Assembly: GCA_035327305.1 (NCBI GenBank)
Contig: DAOLDL010000067.1
Location: 1 to 16,558 of the forward strand
Direction of reading: 5' to 3'
Source of the DNA: CALMUP01 sp035327305
GTDB taxonomy: Bacteria > Verrucomicrobiota > Kiritimatiellia > CAIVKH01
Length of the DNA: 16,558 bases
Shown: piece after piece, positions 1 to 7,174 of the stretch
Layout: the number at the start of each line of letters is the position of its first letter
Position numbering within the stretch: position 1 is the stretch's first letter
The notes under the pieces: model-generated
What the model was told of the DNA's origin: nothing
Databases searched by the model: none
Seen by the model: the letters and a program-made list of their open reading frames with translations, nothing else
Made by a program: the position numbers and the translations under genes

Positions 1-52
1 AGTGACCTCGTGCATGTGAGGCACGCGCTCTGACCAACTGAGCTAATCGCCC
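1..52 (-). tRNA. tRNA-Val(CAC), 5' part, 3' end beyond window
   Basis: On the minus strand the sequence starts with the acceptor arm GGGCGAT, then TA and a D arm of the form GCTC AGTTGGTCA GAGC. Next comes an anticodon arm whose stems CGTGC and GCACG enclose the 7-base loop CTCACAT. The loop gives anticodon CAC, so it decodes the valine codon GUG. The variable loop begins after this and the T arm and 3' acceptor strand lie outside the window. The cloverleaf bases are standard, so the identity is firm although only about 52 nt are visible. A good promoter lies just upstream. Confidence 0.93.
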
Positions 53-76
53 GCATGTGGGGTGTTTCAGGGCGCG

Positions 77-105
77 AAAGTAGGTTTTTTGATATGTGGT
101 GTCAA
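77..105 (-). promoter_or_regulatory. Sigma-70-type promoter of the tRNA-Val gene
   Basis: A perfect -35 hexamer TTGACA (105-100, minus strand) is followed after 17 bp by TACTTT (82-77) as the -10. Transcription would start near position 70, about 18 nt before the mature tRNA 5' end at 52, a normal leader length. The -10 is only a half match, so the call rests on the -35, the ideal spacing and the position. Confidence 0.6.
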
Positions 106-147
106 GGTTCGACTCGGTTTCGGCGCTGTCGGGCGTCGGCGGGTTCG

Positions 148-612
148 TCAGTTCATCCACCAAAGCGCAGTGTTCAATGCCGCGGCAAAGATCACCCATA
201 GCAAATAGGGCGCCATGAGGTACACGGCCCATTTATCCACCGGTCTGAATGCCCGCATGGTTGCCAGTATCAGTATGATTAAAATGACAATATCCACCAA
301 AGCCCACCCCGGCTTTTGCAGTCCGAAAAACAGAGGTGTCCATAATGCATTCAGAGCCAGCTGTATAAGGTACAGGGTCAGCGCACTTTTTTGTCCGGCC
401 CAACCGCCTTGCCTCCAAATACGCCATGCCGCAGTCCCCATCAGAATATAAAGCGTGGTCCATACCGGGCCGAAAATCCAAGATGGCGGATTCCATGACG
501 GTTTGTTGATGGTGTCATACCAGCCTTCGGTGGATACAGAGAAACCCGTAAGAGATGTGCTGAATGTGAGGAGCAACCAACCGGTCAACGCCAGGAATGA
601 GCGGCTATTCAT
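148..612 (-). CDS. tspO: TspO/MBR family tryptophan-rich membrane protein
   Basis: A 154-residue membrane protein with the length and five hydrophobic helices of the TspO/peripheral benzodiazepine receptor family. Family motifs are clear: WYDTINKPSWNPP at residues 31-43 running into FGPVWTTLYILMG (47-59), ALNALWTPLFFG (86-97), and the last helix APYLLWVIFAAALNTALWWMN (134-154, split here at N147/T148), rich in Trp and Asn. Known members bind porphyrins and other tetrapyrroles and act in stress signalling or transport; the ligand here is unknown. The start at 612 is preferred because it begins the first helix and overlaps the upstream stop as TGATG, pointing to translational coupling. A longer in-frame reading exists, but its extra 70 residues lie inside the upstream gene and look non-native. 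Confidence 0.93.
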   Translation of the reverse strand: MNSRSFLALTGWLLLTFSTSLTGFSVSTEGWYDTINKPSWNPPSWIFGPVWTTLYILMGTAAWRIWRQGGWAGQKSALTLYLIQLALNALWTPLFFGLQKPGWALVDIVILIILILATMRAFRPVDKWAVYLMAPYLLWVIFAAALNTALWWMN

Positions 613-1190
613 CAACCCTCCGGATTGATGGCTTGAAGCTTTTTCTCCAGTTCGGCGAAGCGGGTTAACGCGGCGTCGCGTTCGCCAACCAAATAATGCG
701 CCAGTTCGCTTTTTGCCCTGGCTAGAAAGGCATCCCGGATGGCGCGCGCCTGCCTGGCTTCTGTTTCGGCTTTGGTAGCCCGGGCGCTCATTTCCCTGGC
801 TTCCAGCTCTTTGCTGTGCCACAACTCCTGCAGTGACGCGATGCGGGCATCGGATTCGGCGATTTCCAATTCCGAGGCTTTCAGTTTTTCCCGCAACCGA
901 TCAATTTCAAGTTCCAGTGCCGCAATTTTTTCTGTGTCCGTTGGTGTGGCATCCGCTTTTTCAGTGACTTTTTCCACAACTGCCACATCTTGTTTTGGTT
1001 CGGCCTCGGGCGCTGGAGGGACGGGTGCAGGCGCTGGTGGTGGCGGCGAAGCCTCAACAATCGGCTTGGTTAACGGCACCAAATGCCCGCACTTGGTGCA
1101 CTTCAAGGTCTTCATGATCTTGTAGGCATTCGGCTTTACGCGAAAACGCGCGCCGCATTGGTCGCAAACCACGGATACTGAATCGTTCAT
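612..1190 (-). CDS. MJ0042-type zinc-finger protein with proline-rich linker and coiled coil
   Basis: A 192-residue soluble protein in three parts. Residues 5-40 hold two Cys pairs (C9xxC12 and C31xxC34) in the arrangement of the MJ0042/zinc-ribbon N-terminal domain. Residues 45-65 are a Pro/Ala-rich linker. Residues 86-186 are a long charged coiled coil (Glu, Lys, Ala, Leu heptads). No signal peptide or membrane segment is seen. Such proteins are common in delta-proteobacteria and PVC bacteria and are usually of unknown role. The start at 1190 was chosen over upstream starts (1217, 1196) because GAGGAG lies 7 nt before it, and because the best promoter would begin transcription near 1203. 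It heads an operon with the TspO gene; the two overlap by one base. Confidence 0.8.
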   Translation of the reverse strand: MNDSVSVVCDQCGARFRVKPNAYKIMKTLKCTKCGHLVPLTKPIVEASPPPPAPAPVPPAPEAEPKQDVAVVEKVTEKADATPTDTEKIAALELEIDRLREKLKASELEIAESDARIASLQELWHSKELEAREMSARATKAETEARQARAIRDAFLARAKSELAHYLVGERDAALTRFAELEKKLQAINPEG

Positions 1191-1197
1191 TTCCATG

Positions 1198-1203
1198 CTC
1201 CTC
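1198..1203 (-). promoter_or_regulatory. Ribosome binding site that fixes the zinc-finger protein start
   Basis: GAGGAG stands 7 nt upstream of the ATG at 1190 and only 1 nt upstream of the in-frame ATG at 1196, so the third in-frame ATG (1190) is the likely start. Confidence 0.65.
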
Positions 1204-1208
1204 GAAAA

Positions 1209-1237
1209 ACTATGCATTTGCCGTCATGTGGCGTCAA
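1209..1237 (-). promoter_or_regulatory. Promoter of the zinc-finger/TspO operon
   Basis: TTGACG (1237-1232) and CATAGT (1214-1209) on the minus strand are 17 bp apart, with 5/6 and 4/6 matches to the sigma-70 consensus. The start site would be near 1203, giving a leader of about 13 nt that still contains the GAGGAG ribosome site. The -35 overlaps the left arm of the inverted repeat at 1236-1245. Confidence 0.5.
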
Positions 1238-1271
1238 AGAGAATTGGTCACGATATTCTTTAATTCTCTTT
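1236..1271. promoter_or_regulatory. Inverted repeat in the divergent control region, candidate operator
   Basis: AAAGAGAATT (1236-1245) and its exact reverse complement AATTCTCTTT (1262-1271) are separated by 16 bp, so the half-site centres are 26 bp apart. The right arm also lies within a 10-bp-spaced direct repeat of CTTTAATT (1258-1265 and 1268-1275). The left arm overlaps the -35 of the minus-strand promoter; the right arm lies just before the plus-strand gene. The position suggests a regulator site acting on both genes. No regulator gene adjoins it. Confidence 0.4.
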
Positions 1272-1305
1272 AATTGTTCCGGCCTACGTCGTGTATACTA
1301 CTCTC

Positions 1306-4074
1306 ATGTCCAAGGTGGCTGGATTTACATGCCTGTTTGTTTTTATCCTGGCGCTTCATCCCGTTGAAGCCCCGGGGGGCGGTCATCCTTTCCGGACTCT
1401 GGTTGTGGTCAATCGCGATAGCGATCGATCGCTTGAACTTGGGCGGTATTATGCGGTAAGGCGGGGGATTCCCGACGGCAACATCTGTCCGGTTTTCACC
1501 ACCAACCGGATCAATATCACCACAACCGCCTATTCAAATGAAATTGAAGCTGTAGTCCGCGATTTTATCGTCGTCAACGGTCTTTCCAATCAGATCGATA
1601 CCGTGGTGTTCTCCATGGATATCCCTTATCGTGTTTACATTCCTCCCCACGCAAATCTGCGTTGGTCGGGACTCACCGCCAGTTTCTACTACGGTTTTTT
1701 CAGTTCCCCCAGCGCCTTTACCTCGGGATGCCAAATCGCTGAAGGCAGTCGTAGCGATTATTTCGAGGCGGAGCGATATTTCAGTCGCGCCGAGTCTCCG
1801 GTAAGCAATCGCTATTACTTAAGCGCCATGTTGACCGCATCCAATCTCGCGAATGGATTGCGCCTCGTGGATCGCTCCGTGGCCGCAGATAATTCATCTC
1901 CCTTTGCGCGCATCATTCTGACCCGAACCAGCGACACCGCGCGAAATATCCAATGGCTGGAATTCGAAAACACATTATTTCTGGGAAAATTTATTTCCGC
2001 ACCGCAGGAACGGTTTTGGGTTGATTTGGACTTTATTGCCAGTCAGACCAACCTGTTCGGTGTAACCGCCGGCCTGATCAACCACTCATGGCTTGGTTTG
2101 AATAACAATCTCCCGGGCGCTTATGGGGAGCACCTGACTTCTTTCGGCGGTTATCTGGTGGACTCCAAGCCCGAGCCAACCCAAATGTCAATTCTCGATT
2201 GGATTTACCATGGATTCTCGGGCAGTTATGGAACCGTGGTGGAGCCTTGCGCGTTTACCAACAAGTTTCCATCCCCGCGAATTCACTATTGGTATGCGCG
2301 AGGATTCAGCCTCGGCGAAAGCCTTTGGATGGCCGTGCAAAATCCGTACCAGGGCATTTTTGTCGGAGATCCGTTGTGCGCGCCTTATGCGGTTCCGGCG
2401 TCCGTTTCCTGGTTGGGTATTACCAATCAAACAGAAGTAAATGGTTGGGTGAGTTTGACTGGTCGCGTGATTGCGGCGTCGTTCAATCGCCCTGCGAAAT
2501 CCATCTCCTGGTGGCGCGCGGGTCGCTTTCAGGATGCGGTAAGTGAATTCGACCCATTGCCCGGCAACCAGGTGGAAGTCGTCATCAACGGAACCTCCAG
2601 GGTGTATACCGTTCAAGGCGGTGATTCGTTGTTCAGCGTCGCGGCGGGTATGGCAAATGTTTTGAACCAGCCGCCATCTCTCGGCATAATTGCCAGGGCT
2701 TCGGGAGACCGGATCGATATCAGGCAAATTCTTCCGGGAATCAGCGCAACCGGGTGGAGTGTGCAGGCGTGGACGCACGCGGGAACGGCCGGAACGGCAA
2801 CGGTGCATGCACATACGCCAATTACGAATTTCACGGAAACCACGCATGCCGCCCGCAAGCGTTTGGAGGTTTCCGGCGCCTCGCGATCCGGTGATGTCGT
2901 GCGGGCCGTGGTAACGCGGTTGGATGGAGGTTTTTTTACCAACACGGTTGTGGTGACAAATAATTTCACCGCTCCATTGATCATCATGAACACATTGCTG
3001 ACCGCGATCAATAACGACACCAACCTGCAGGGTGTGATCGGTTGTGTCGCACGATATGCCCGGACATTCCAGTCCAGCGCCACCGTGACCAATGCGGAAA
3101 TATGGCTCTTCTCGCGCACCAATACATGGGAAGGATATAACCTCGATGTCGATTTTACCATTTCCAATGCAACGGGAAGCACGTTGGCCGTGGTTGGCGG
3201 TTTCCCTTCTTTATTCAGCGATAATGTCAATAACACCACGGCTCGTGGAACCGTGTTTCTTTACGCCGGCGTTACGCAGTTATTCCCGGTGATTGAATTT
3301 GACTCGTTCGGGTTGCCGGATGGTCCGCACGAGGTTGCGCTCTCCGTGCGCGAAGGAACAGGCGTGGGAACGGAATCCGACGCCCGTATCAACCTGCGGG
3401 TGAAAAATCACGACATGGTTTGCGCATTGGTCATGCCGCCTGCGTATTCCTACCGGCTAAAAAGCGGATACATTACCGTCGAGGTCGCAACGGTTTCATC
3501 CATGAATGTGACGCAAATTGTGTTGCTTGCCGAAGGCAAACCGATCGCTACGGGTTTGACATCGTCATTGACGTTTTCACTTCCGCTGGATTGGTATGGC
3601 GCGGGACCGCTTAATCTTCAGGCGCAGTCATGGGATGACGGCCTCCGCTCGACGTTAAGCGCGCCGGCAATAGTGCAACTGTACACGGATGAGGACGGTG
3701 ACGGGTTGTCGGATCAATGGGAGTACCGGCACTTTGGAGGCATTACGAATTATAATGGCATGGCTGACCCGGATGGTGACGGGTACAGCAACCGGGAGGA
3801 GTTTTTCGCCGACACACAACCCACCAATGCCGCGAGCTTTTTATCGGTTACGGAGGTGGTAGACGGGCCGGGACTGCGTTTTTTTGCAAGCACCAATCGT
3901 CGCTATCGCATCCAGCTAAACGATTCAGCATTGACGAATTATGCGGATTGGTTTCCGGCGGGTGATTGGTTCGCGGGGATGGGAGGTATGACCACCTGGC
4001 TGGACGCAACAACCAATGCTCCGCCAACCACAAACAACTTTCGTTTCTATGCCATTGAGCCTTTGCCGAGGTGA
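1306..4074 (+). CDS. Secreted TIGR03790-family protein with C-terminal DxDGD calcium-type motifs
   Basis: A 922-residue exported protein. Residues 1-22 are a signal peptide (Lys near the start, then a hydrophobic core, ending near VEA). From about 25 to 370 it resembles the uncharacterised TIGR03790 family: TLVVVNRDSDRSLELGRYYA, then RRGIPDGNI, later SLWMAVQNPYQGIFVGDPLCAPYA. By my recollection that family occurs almost only in genomes with exosortase. The middle is Thr/Asn-rich and probably beta-sandwich. Residues about 795-833 carry DEDGDGLSDQWE and DPDGDGYSNREEF, thrombospondin-3/EF-hand-like calcium motifs common in verrucomicrobial secreted proteins. No PEP-CTERM anchor is present. The ATG at 1306 is chosen because it begins the signal peptide; a GTG at 1291 is possible. 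A TATACT at 1294-1299 would imply an almost leaderless mRNA, but its -35 is poor. Function unknown. Confidence 0.8.
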   Translation: MSKVAGFTCLFVFILALHPVEAPGGGHPFRTLVVVNRDSDRSLELGRYYAVRRGIPDGNICPVFTTNRINITTTAYSNEIEAVVRDFIVVNGLSNQIDTVVFSMDIPYRVYIPPHANLRWSGLTASFYYGFFSSPSAFTSGCQIAEGSRSDYFEAERYFSRAESPVSNRYYLSAMLTASNLANGLRLVDRSVAADNSSPFARIILTRTSDTARNIQWLEFENTLFLGKFISAPQERFWVDLDFIASQTNLFGVTAGLINHSWLGLNNNLPGAYGEHLTSFGGYLVDSKPEPTQMSILDWIYHGFSGSYGTVVEPCAFTNKFPSPRIHYWYARGFSLGESLWMAVQNPYQGIFVGDPLCAPYAVPASVSWLGITNQTEVNGWVSLTGRVIAASFNRPAKSISWWRAGRFQDAVSEFDPLPGNQVEVVINGTSRVYTVQGGDSLFSVAAGMANVLNQPPSLGIIARASGDRIDIRQILPGISATGWSVQAWTHAGTAGTATVHAHTPITNFTETTHAARKRLEVSGASRSGDVVRAVVTRLDGGFFTNTVVVTNNFTAPLIIMNTLLTAINNDTNLQGVIGCVARYARTFQSSATVTNAEIWLFSRTNTWEGYNLDVDFTISNATGSTLAVVGGFPSLFSDNVNNTTARGTVFLYAGVTQLFPVIEFDSFGLPDGPHEVALSVREGTGVGTESDARINLRVKNHDMVCALVMPPAYSYRLKSGYITVEVATVSSMNVTQIVLLAEGKPIATGLTSSLTFSLPLDWYGAGPLNLQAQSWDDGLRSTLSAPAIVQLYTDEDGDGLSDQWEYRHFGGITNYNGMADPDGDGYSNREEFFADTQPTNAASFLSVTEVVDGPGLRFFASTNRRYRIQLNDSALTNYADWFPAGDWFAGMGGMTTWLDATTNAPPTTNNFRFYAIEPLPR

Positions 4075-4096
4075 CCGGCGTTCCGGCTATTCATGC

Positions 4097-4615
4097 TCAA
4101 TCTTCCCCCTTCACAATGATTGAGTCGTACGGATGCCGACTGGCTGGTGTGCGTTGATTGCAAAGCTCCGCGCGCAGAACGCGGAATCCATTTCGTTGTT
4201 CCCACGAAGTGTCGGCCAGATCCTCTTTATGCAGGATCAGCCCCCCGGGTGTTTCAGCATTTTTTCGAAACGAGCGAGGCACGGTCATGTGAACCGGATC
4301 GGATGCGCGTCGTTCAAGGCCGTGGATTTGCCGGGCGGTGTCATGTGTGAATACGCCTTGCGGAAGGCCTTCACGATCGCGTGACCACAACGAGTAAACG
4401 ATCAATTCAGGCCATTCCGGCTCCGGAAAATCCGCCAGTCGATAAATGCCGCGTTGAACCTTAATCCATTCACCCTTGCTTACATGATAACCATGAACAC
4501 TGTCGGCATACCCCGCGGCGCGCGCCTGCGCGGCGGTAAAGAAGCCGGCGTTTGTTTGCGCTTCGACTCGAAGGGCGTTGGCGTATTTTTTGAAAAGACC
4601 CGGAGACGACGGCAT
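4097..4615 (-). CDS. AbiEi-family antitoxin domain protein, solo and probably C-terminally shortened
   Basis: A 172-residue protein with the N-terminal winged-helix of AbiEi-type (type IV toxin-antitoxin) antitoxins: residues 24-60 include FFTAAQARAAGYADSVHGYH and the WIKVQRGIYRL wing. The following core (GVFTHDTARQIHGL at 87-100, then HMTVPRSFRKNAETPGGLILH) also fits. In the family, the segment after GFRV normally continues into a PLRT-like helix and about 30-50 more residues. Here residues 147-172 do not resemble that and the protein ends early. Neither other frame restores a match, so a deletion or divergence is likelier than a simple frameshift. No AbiEii toxin gene lies beside it. It starts 9 nt after the kinase gene, so it may be co-transcribed, but the ribosome site is weak. 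Likely a DNA-binding orphan or a decaying gene. Confidence 0.72.
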   Translation of the reverse strand: MPSSPGLFKKYANALRVEAQTNAGFFTAAQARAAGYADSVHGYHVSKGEWIKVQRGIYRLADFPEPEWPELIVYSLWSRDREGLPQGVFTHDTARQIHGLERRASDPVHMTVPRSFRKNAETPGGLILHKEDLADTSWEQRNGFRVLRAELCNQRTPASRHPYDSIIVKGED

Positions 4616-4624
4616 GGCGGTGAA

Positions 4625-6298
4625 TCAATAATTGAAACTGCTTTTTCCGATGAACTCGCGCAGGATCGAAGTCGGAGGAACCAGGTCGTAGGGGATGCCC
4701 AGAAAACTGCCGAGAAAATCCTGAAGGCGCCGGGCTTCGGCATACTGCGGATGAAACGGTTTCACTTCGGCGAGCAGTGGTTCGGCGAACGGTTTTAACA
4801 CCGCCAGTTCATAATCAAGCGCGGAATTAAAAGCGATATCGGCTTCCTCCTGGAAGGGAAATATCCAGGCTTTTTCGCCGCGCCGTACGCTGGGCCACAT
4901 TTTCATGGTGGTAAGCGCGGAGTGGCCGCGGAACTGGTTGTCGCGGACAAGTCGCCGCACGAGTCGATTGTCGGTTGTGGCGACCCGGTTGTGCGAATCC
5001 AGATTCAACTGCGTCAATGCACTGATGTAGATTTTGAACTTGTTGTTCGCGGCGATCGATTCGGTCAGGCGCGGATTCAGGCAATGGATGCCCTCGAGGA
5101 TTACAACCTGATCCCCCTTCAGTTGCAGATGATCGCCCGGAAATTCCTTTAACCCGGCGTTGAAGTTGAAGCGCGGCAGATCGATGGATTTGCCTTGCAT
5201 CAATTCGCTTAAATGGCGGTTGAACAACTCGAGGTCGATGGCTTCGATGTGTTCAAAGTCGAAATCGCCGTTGGCGTCGCGCGGTGTTTTATCCCGGTCG
5301 ACGAAATAATTATCCACGGAAATGGCAACCGGGCTAAGGCCGTTGACCCGGAGTTGCACGCTCAATCGTTTGGCAAAAGTGGTTTTCCCGGATGAGGAAG
5401 GCCCGGCGATCAGAATGAATTTGATGCGTTCGCGCTCCTCTTTCACCTTGTCGGCGATTTTGGCGATTTTCTTTTCATGAAGCGCCTCGGCGGTGCGGAT
5501 GAAGTCCGCGCTTTCCTTGGCGGCGATGATTTCATTGAGACGGCCCACGGTGTTGACGTTTAGAATCCGTCCCCACTTTTTGTGTTCCTGGAAAATCTGG
5601 AATAATTGGGGCTGGGGTCGCAACGAAGGCACTTTGGGCGGGACGCTTCGATCCGGAAACTGGATCACGAAGCCGGGCGAAACGTGAATAAGTTCCACGT
5701 GTGTGATGGCGCCGCTGGTATGGGCCAGCGGACCATGGGCGAGATCCGTGTATCCGCCGCACGAATACACAACGATTTTCGCCGGATTGCGATATTTCAA
5801 AAGATTCGCCTTGTCGTGCAGGTTTTGCTCTTCGAAGTGGCGCACTGCTTCGGCATAGACCACCTTGCGGCGTTCGATCGGCGCATCCTCCGCAATCAAT
5901 GCCTTCAGGCGATCGCGGATTTTATCGAGCTGTTCCTGGTGAATGCCGTCCTGACCGCTTTGTTCGAACGAACAGAAAAATCCGGTTCCCATCGAGTGTT
6001 CAATGGTCAGGCGTGCTTCGGGATACAGCTCCTTGACGACCTTGGCGAGAAGAAAACAGGCGGTGGCGCGGTAAATGCGCCAGCCATTGGAATCGGCAAA
6101 AGTAAGGAAGCGAACATCGCTGTCCACTTCGAGCAAAAACTCAAGCGTTACCACCATGTTGTTGACCATCGCGCCGAGATAATGCCGTCCGGCGTCATCG
6201 GTATCCTTGACCAGCAGAGATTCCACCGGTGTACCGAACTTGCATGTGATTTCCCGCCCATCGTCGAGCCGGGCTGTGATTTCCCCTTTTTGATGCAT
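4625..6298 (-). CDS. Nucleoside (uridine) kinase with N-terminal TGS and ThrRS-editing-like domains
   Basis: A 557-residue cytoplasmic enzyme of a known fused class (COG0572 type, seen in Bacteroidetes, Clostridia and Thermotoga). Residues 1-60 are TGS-like. Residues 70-215 resemble the second additional domain of threonyl-tRNA synthetase, with H101, and C180GGYTDLAHGP. From about 290 on is the P-loop kinase: Walker A GPSSSGKT at 299-306, SVDNYFVDRDKTP (327-339), DFDFEHIEAID (345-355), LPRFNFNAG (374-382) and VILEGIHCLNP (399-409). It should phosphorylate uridine or cytidine or a related substrate with NTP; the role of the front domains is not settled. The start has AGGA 7 nt upstream. It lies 62 bp after the phosphatidyltransferase gene and 9 nt before the AbiEi gene. 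Full length, no defects seen. Confidence 0.88.
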   Translation of the reverse strand: MHQKGEITARLDDGREITCKFGTPVESLLVKDTDDAGRHYLGAMVNNMVVTLEFLLEVDSDVRFLTFADSNGWRIYRATACFLLAKVVKELYPEARLTIEHSMGTGFFCSFEQSGQDGIHQEQLDKIRDRLKALIAEDAPIERRKVVYAEAVRHFEEQNLHDKANLLKYRNPAKIVVYSCGGYTDLAHGPLAHTSGAITHVELIHVSPGFVIQFPDRSVPPKVPSLRPQPQLFQIFQEHKKWGRILNVNTVGRLNEIIAAKESADFIRTAEALHEKKIAKIADKVKEERERIKFILIAGPSSSGKTTFAKRLSVQLRVNGLSPVAISVDNYFVDRDKTPRDANGDFDFEHIEAIDLELFNRHLSELMQGKSIDLPRFNFNAGLKEFPGDHLQLKGDQVVILEGIHCLNPRLTESIAANNKFKIYISALTQLNLDSHNRVATTDNRLVRRLVRDNQFRGHSALTTMKMWPSVRRGEKAWIFPFQEEADIAFNSALDYELAVLKPFAEPLLAEVKPFHPQYAEARRLQDFLGSFLGIPYDLVPPTSILREFIGKSSFNY

Positions 6299-6360
6299 AA
6301 CTTCGTCCTGTTTTTTGTTATTCTATATAGAGCTGTTTTGCGTTCGCGTCGATATCAAGA

Positions 6361-6969
6361 TTATCGGCCGCGGTTGACGCGTTCCAGTTGCCGGAGACCA
6401 TCCACAAGGTAAATGCTCCACGATGCAATGGTAAACGTGCCTGCCAAAGCCACAACATACATAAACCAGTAGGGGCTGGCCTGGGCCAACACCCAGGCGA
6501 TGACAATCACCTGAAGCGCCGTGGCGATTTTACCGGTTAGATGGGGTTTGATTTTAACTTCGCTGGCCATGGCATGAATGAGGAACGCTCCGGCGACGAG
6601 AAAAACATCGCGGCTGATGACCAGTCCGGTGAACCACAATGGAATATGCGGTTCAATTTCGGGAACGGATGGTTTGGTCAGAAGTATCAACCCGGACAGC
6701 ATAAGCGCCTTGTCGGCGATGGGGTCGAGAATCGACCCCAGCCGCGAGACTTCGCCGCGTTTGCGAGCCAGATAACCGTCGAGCGCGTCGGTGACAGCCA
6801 CCAGCAGAAAAAGAATCAAGGCCGCAATGCGGTATGAGTCAGAAACATTTCCTGATTTTATTCCAGCCAGATAGTACATCACCAGCAGGATAAAAACCGG
6901 GACGCCGAGAATTCGCAGGATGGTGATTTTCGTCGCAAGCGTGATGTGAATTTTAGCGGACTCGGACAT
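6361..6969 (-). CDS. CDP-alcohol phosphatidyltransferase, PgsA-like
   Basis: A 202-residue integral membrane enzyme with about six hydrophobic helices. The CDP-alcohol phosphotransferase signature is complete: D61xxD64G65xxA68R69, then eight residues, G78xxxD82xxxD86. The four aspartates bind the divalent metals and the CDP group. Length and layout fit CDP-diacylglycerol-glycerol-3-phosphate phosphatidyltransferase (pgsA, phosphatidylglycerophosphate synthesis), but substrate choice cannot be read from this motif, so no symbol is given. The start is uncertain: ATG at 6969 (used here) or 6984, both with poor ribosome sites; a TTG at 7035 is also in frame. The kinase gene follows 62 bp downstream on the same strand. 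Confidence 0.85.
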   Translation of the reverse strand: MSESAKIHITLATKITILRILGVPVFILLVMYYLAGIKSGNVSDSYRIAALILFLLVAVTDALDGYLARKRGEVSRLGSILDPIADKALMLSGLILLTKPSVPEIEPHIPLWFTGLVISRDVFLVAGAFLIHAMASEVKIKPHLTGKIATALQVIVIAWVLAQASPYWFMYVVALAGTFTIASWSIYLVDGLRQLERVNRGR

Positions 6970-7174
6970 TTCGCGGTGAAGCATAGACAACTTGTCATGT
7001 GTTTGCCAGATACTCCGCCCAAAATCCACCAACAAGCGACGTCAATCGTTTTACGGTGGCGTGAGGTGGGGACTGATCGGATTGTCATTCCCCCATGTGC
7101 CGGACCACCTCATGAGAGAGTCATGGACTGAATGTGAAAAATTCTATCCGTCTAACATCTTTACAGGACAAAAA

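Noticed and set aside
613..822. A 70-codon N-terminal extension of TspO
   Set aside because: It lies within the zinc-finger gene in another frame and is Arg/Gly-rich and not membrane-like; the family begins at the ATG at 612.
4075..4096. Possible terminator between the converging TIGR03790-type and AbiEi genes
   Set aside because: Only a 4-bp CCGG dyad and no T-run in the 22-bp gap.
5606..6412. A 268-codon plus-strand frame opposite the kinase gene
   Set aside because: Antisense shadow of a gene with a complete P-loop kinase and ThrRS-like domain; the translation shows no family features.
7036..7174. Possible small RNA, terminator or promoter between the peptidase and phosphatidyltransferase genes
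   Set aside because: No stable stem, T-run, or paired -35/-10 with normal spacing could be found; a TTGACG at 7045-7040 (minus) lacks a -10.
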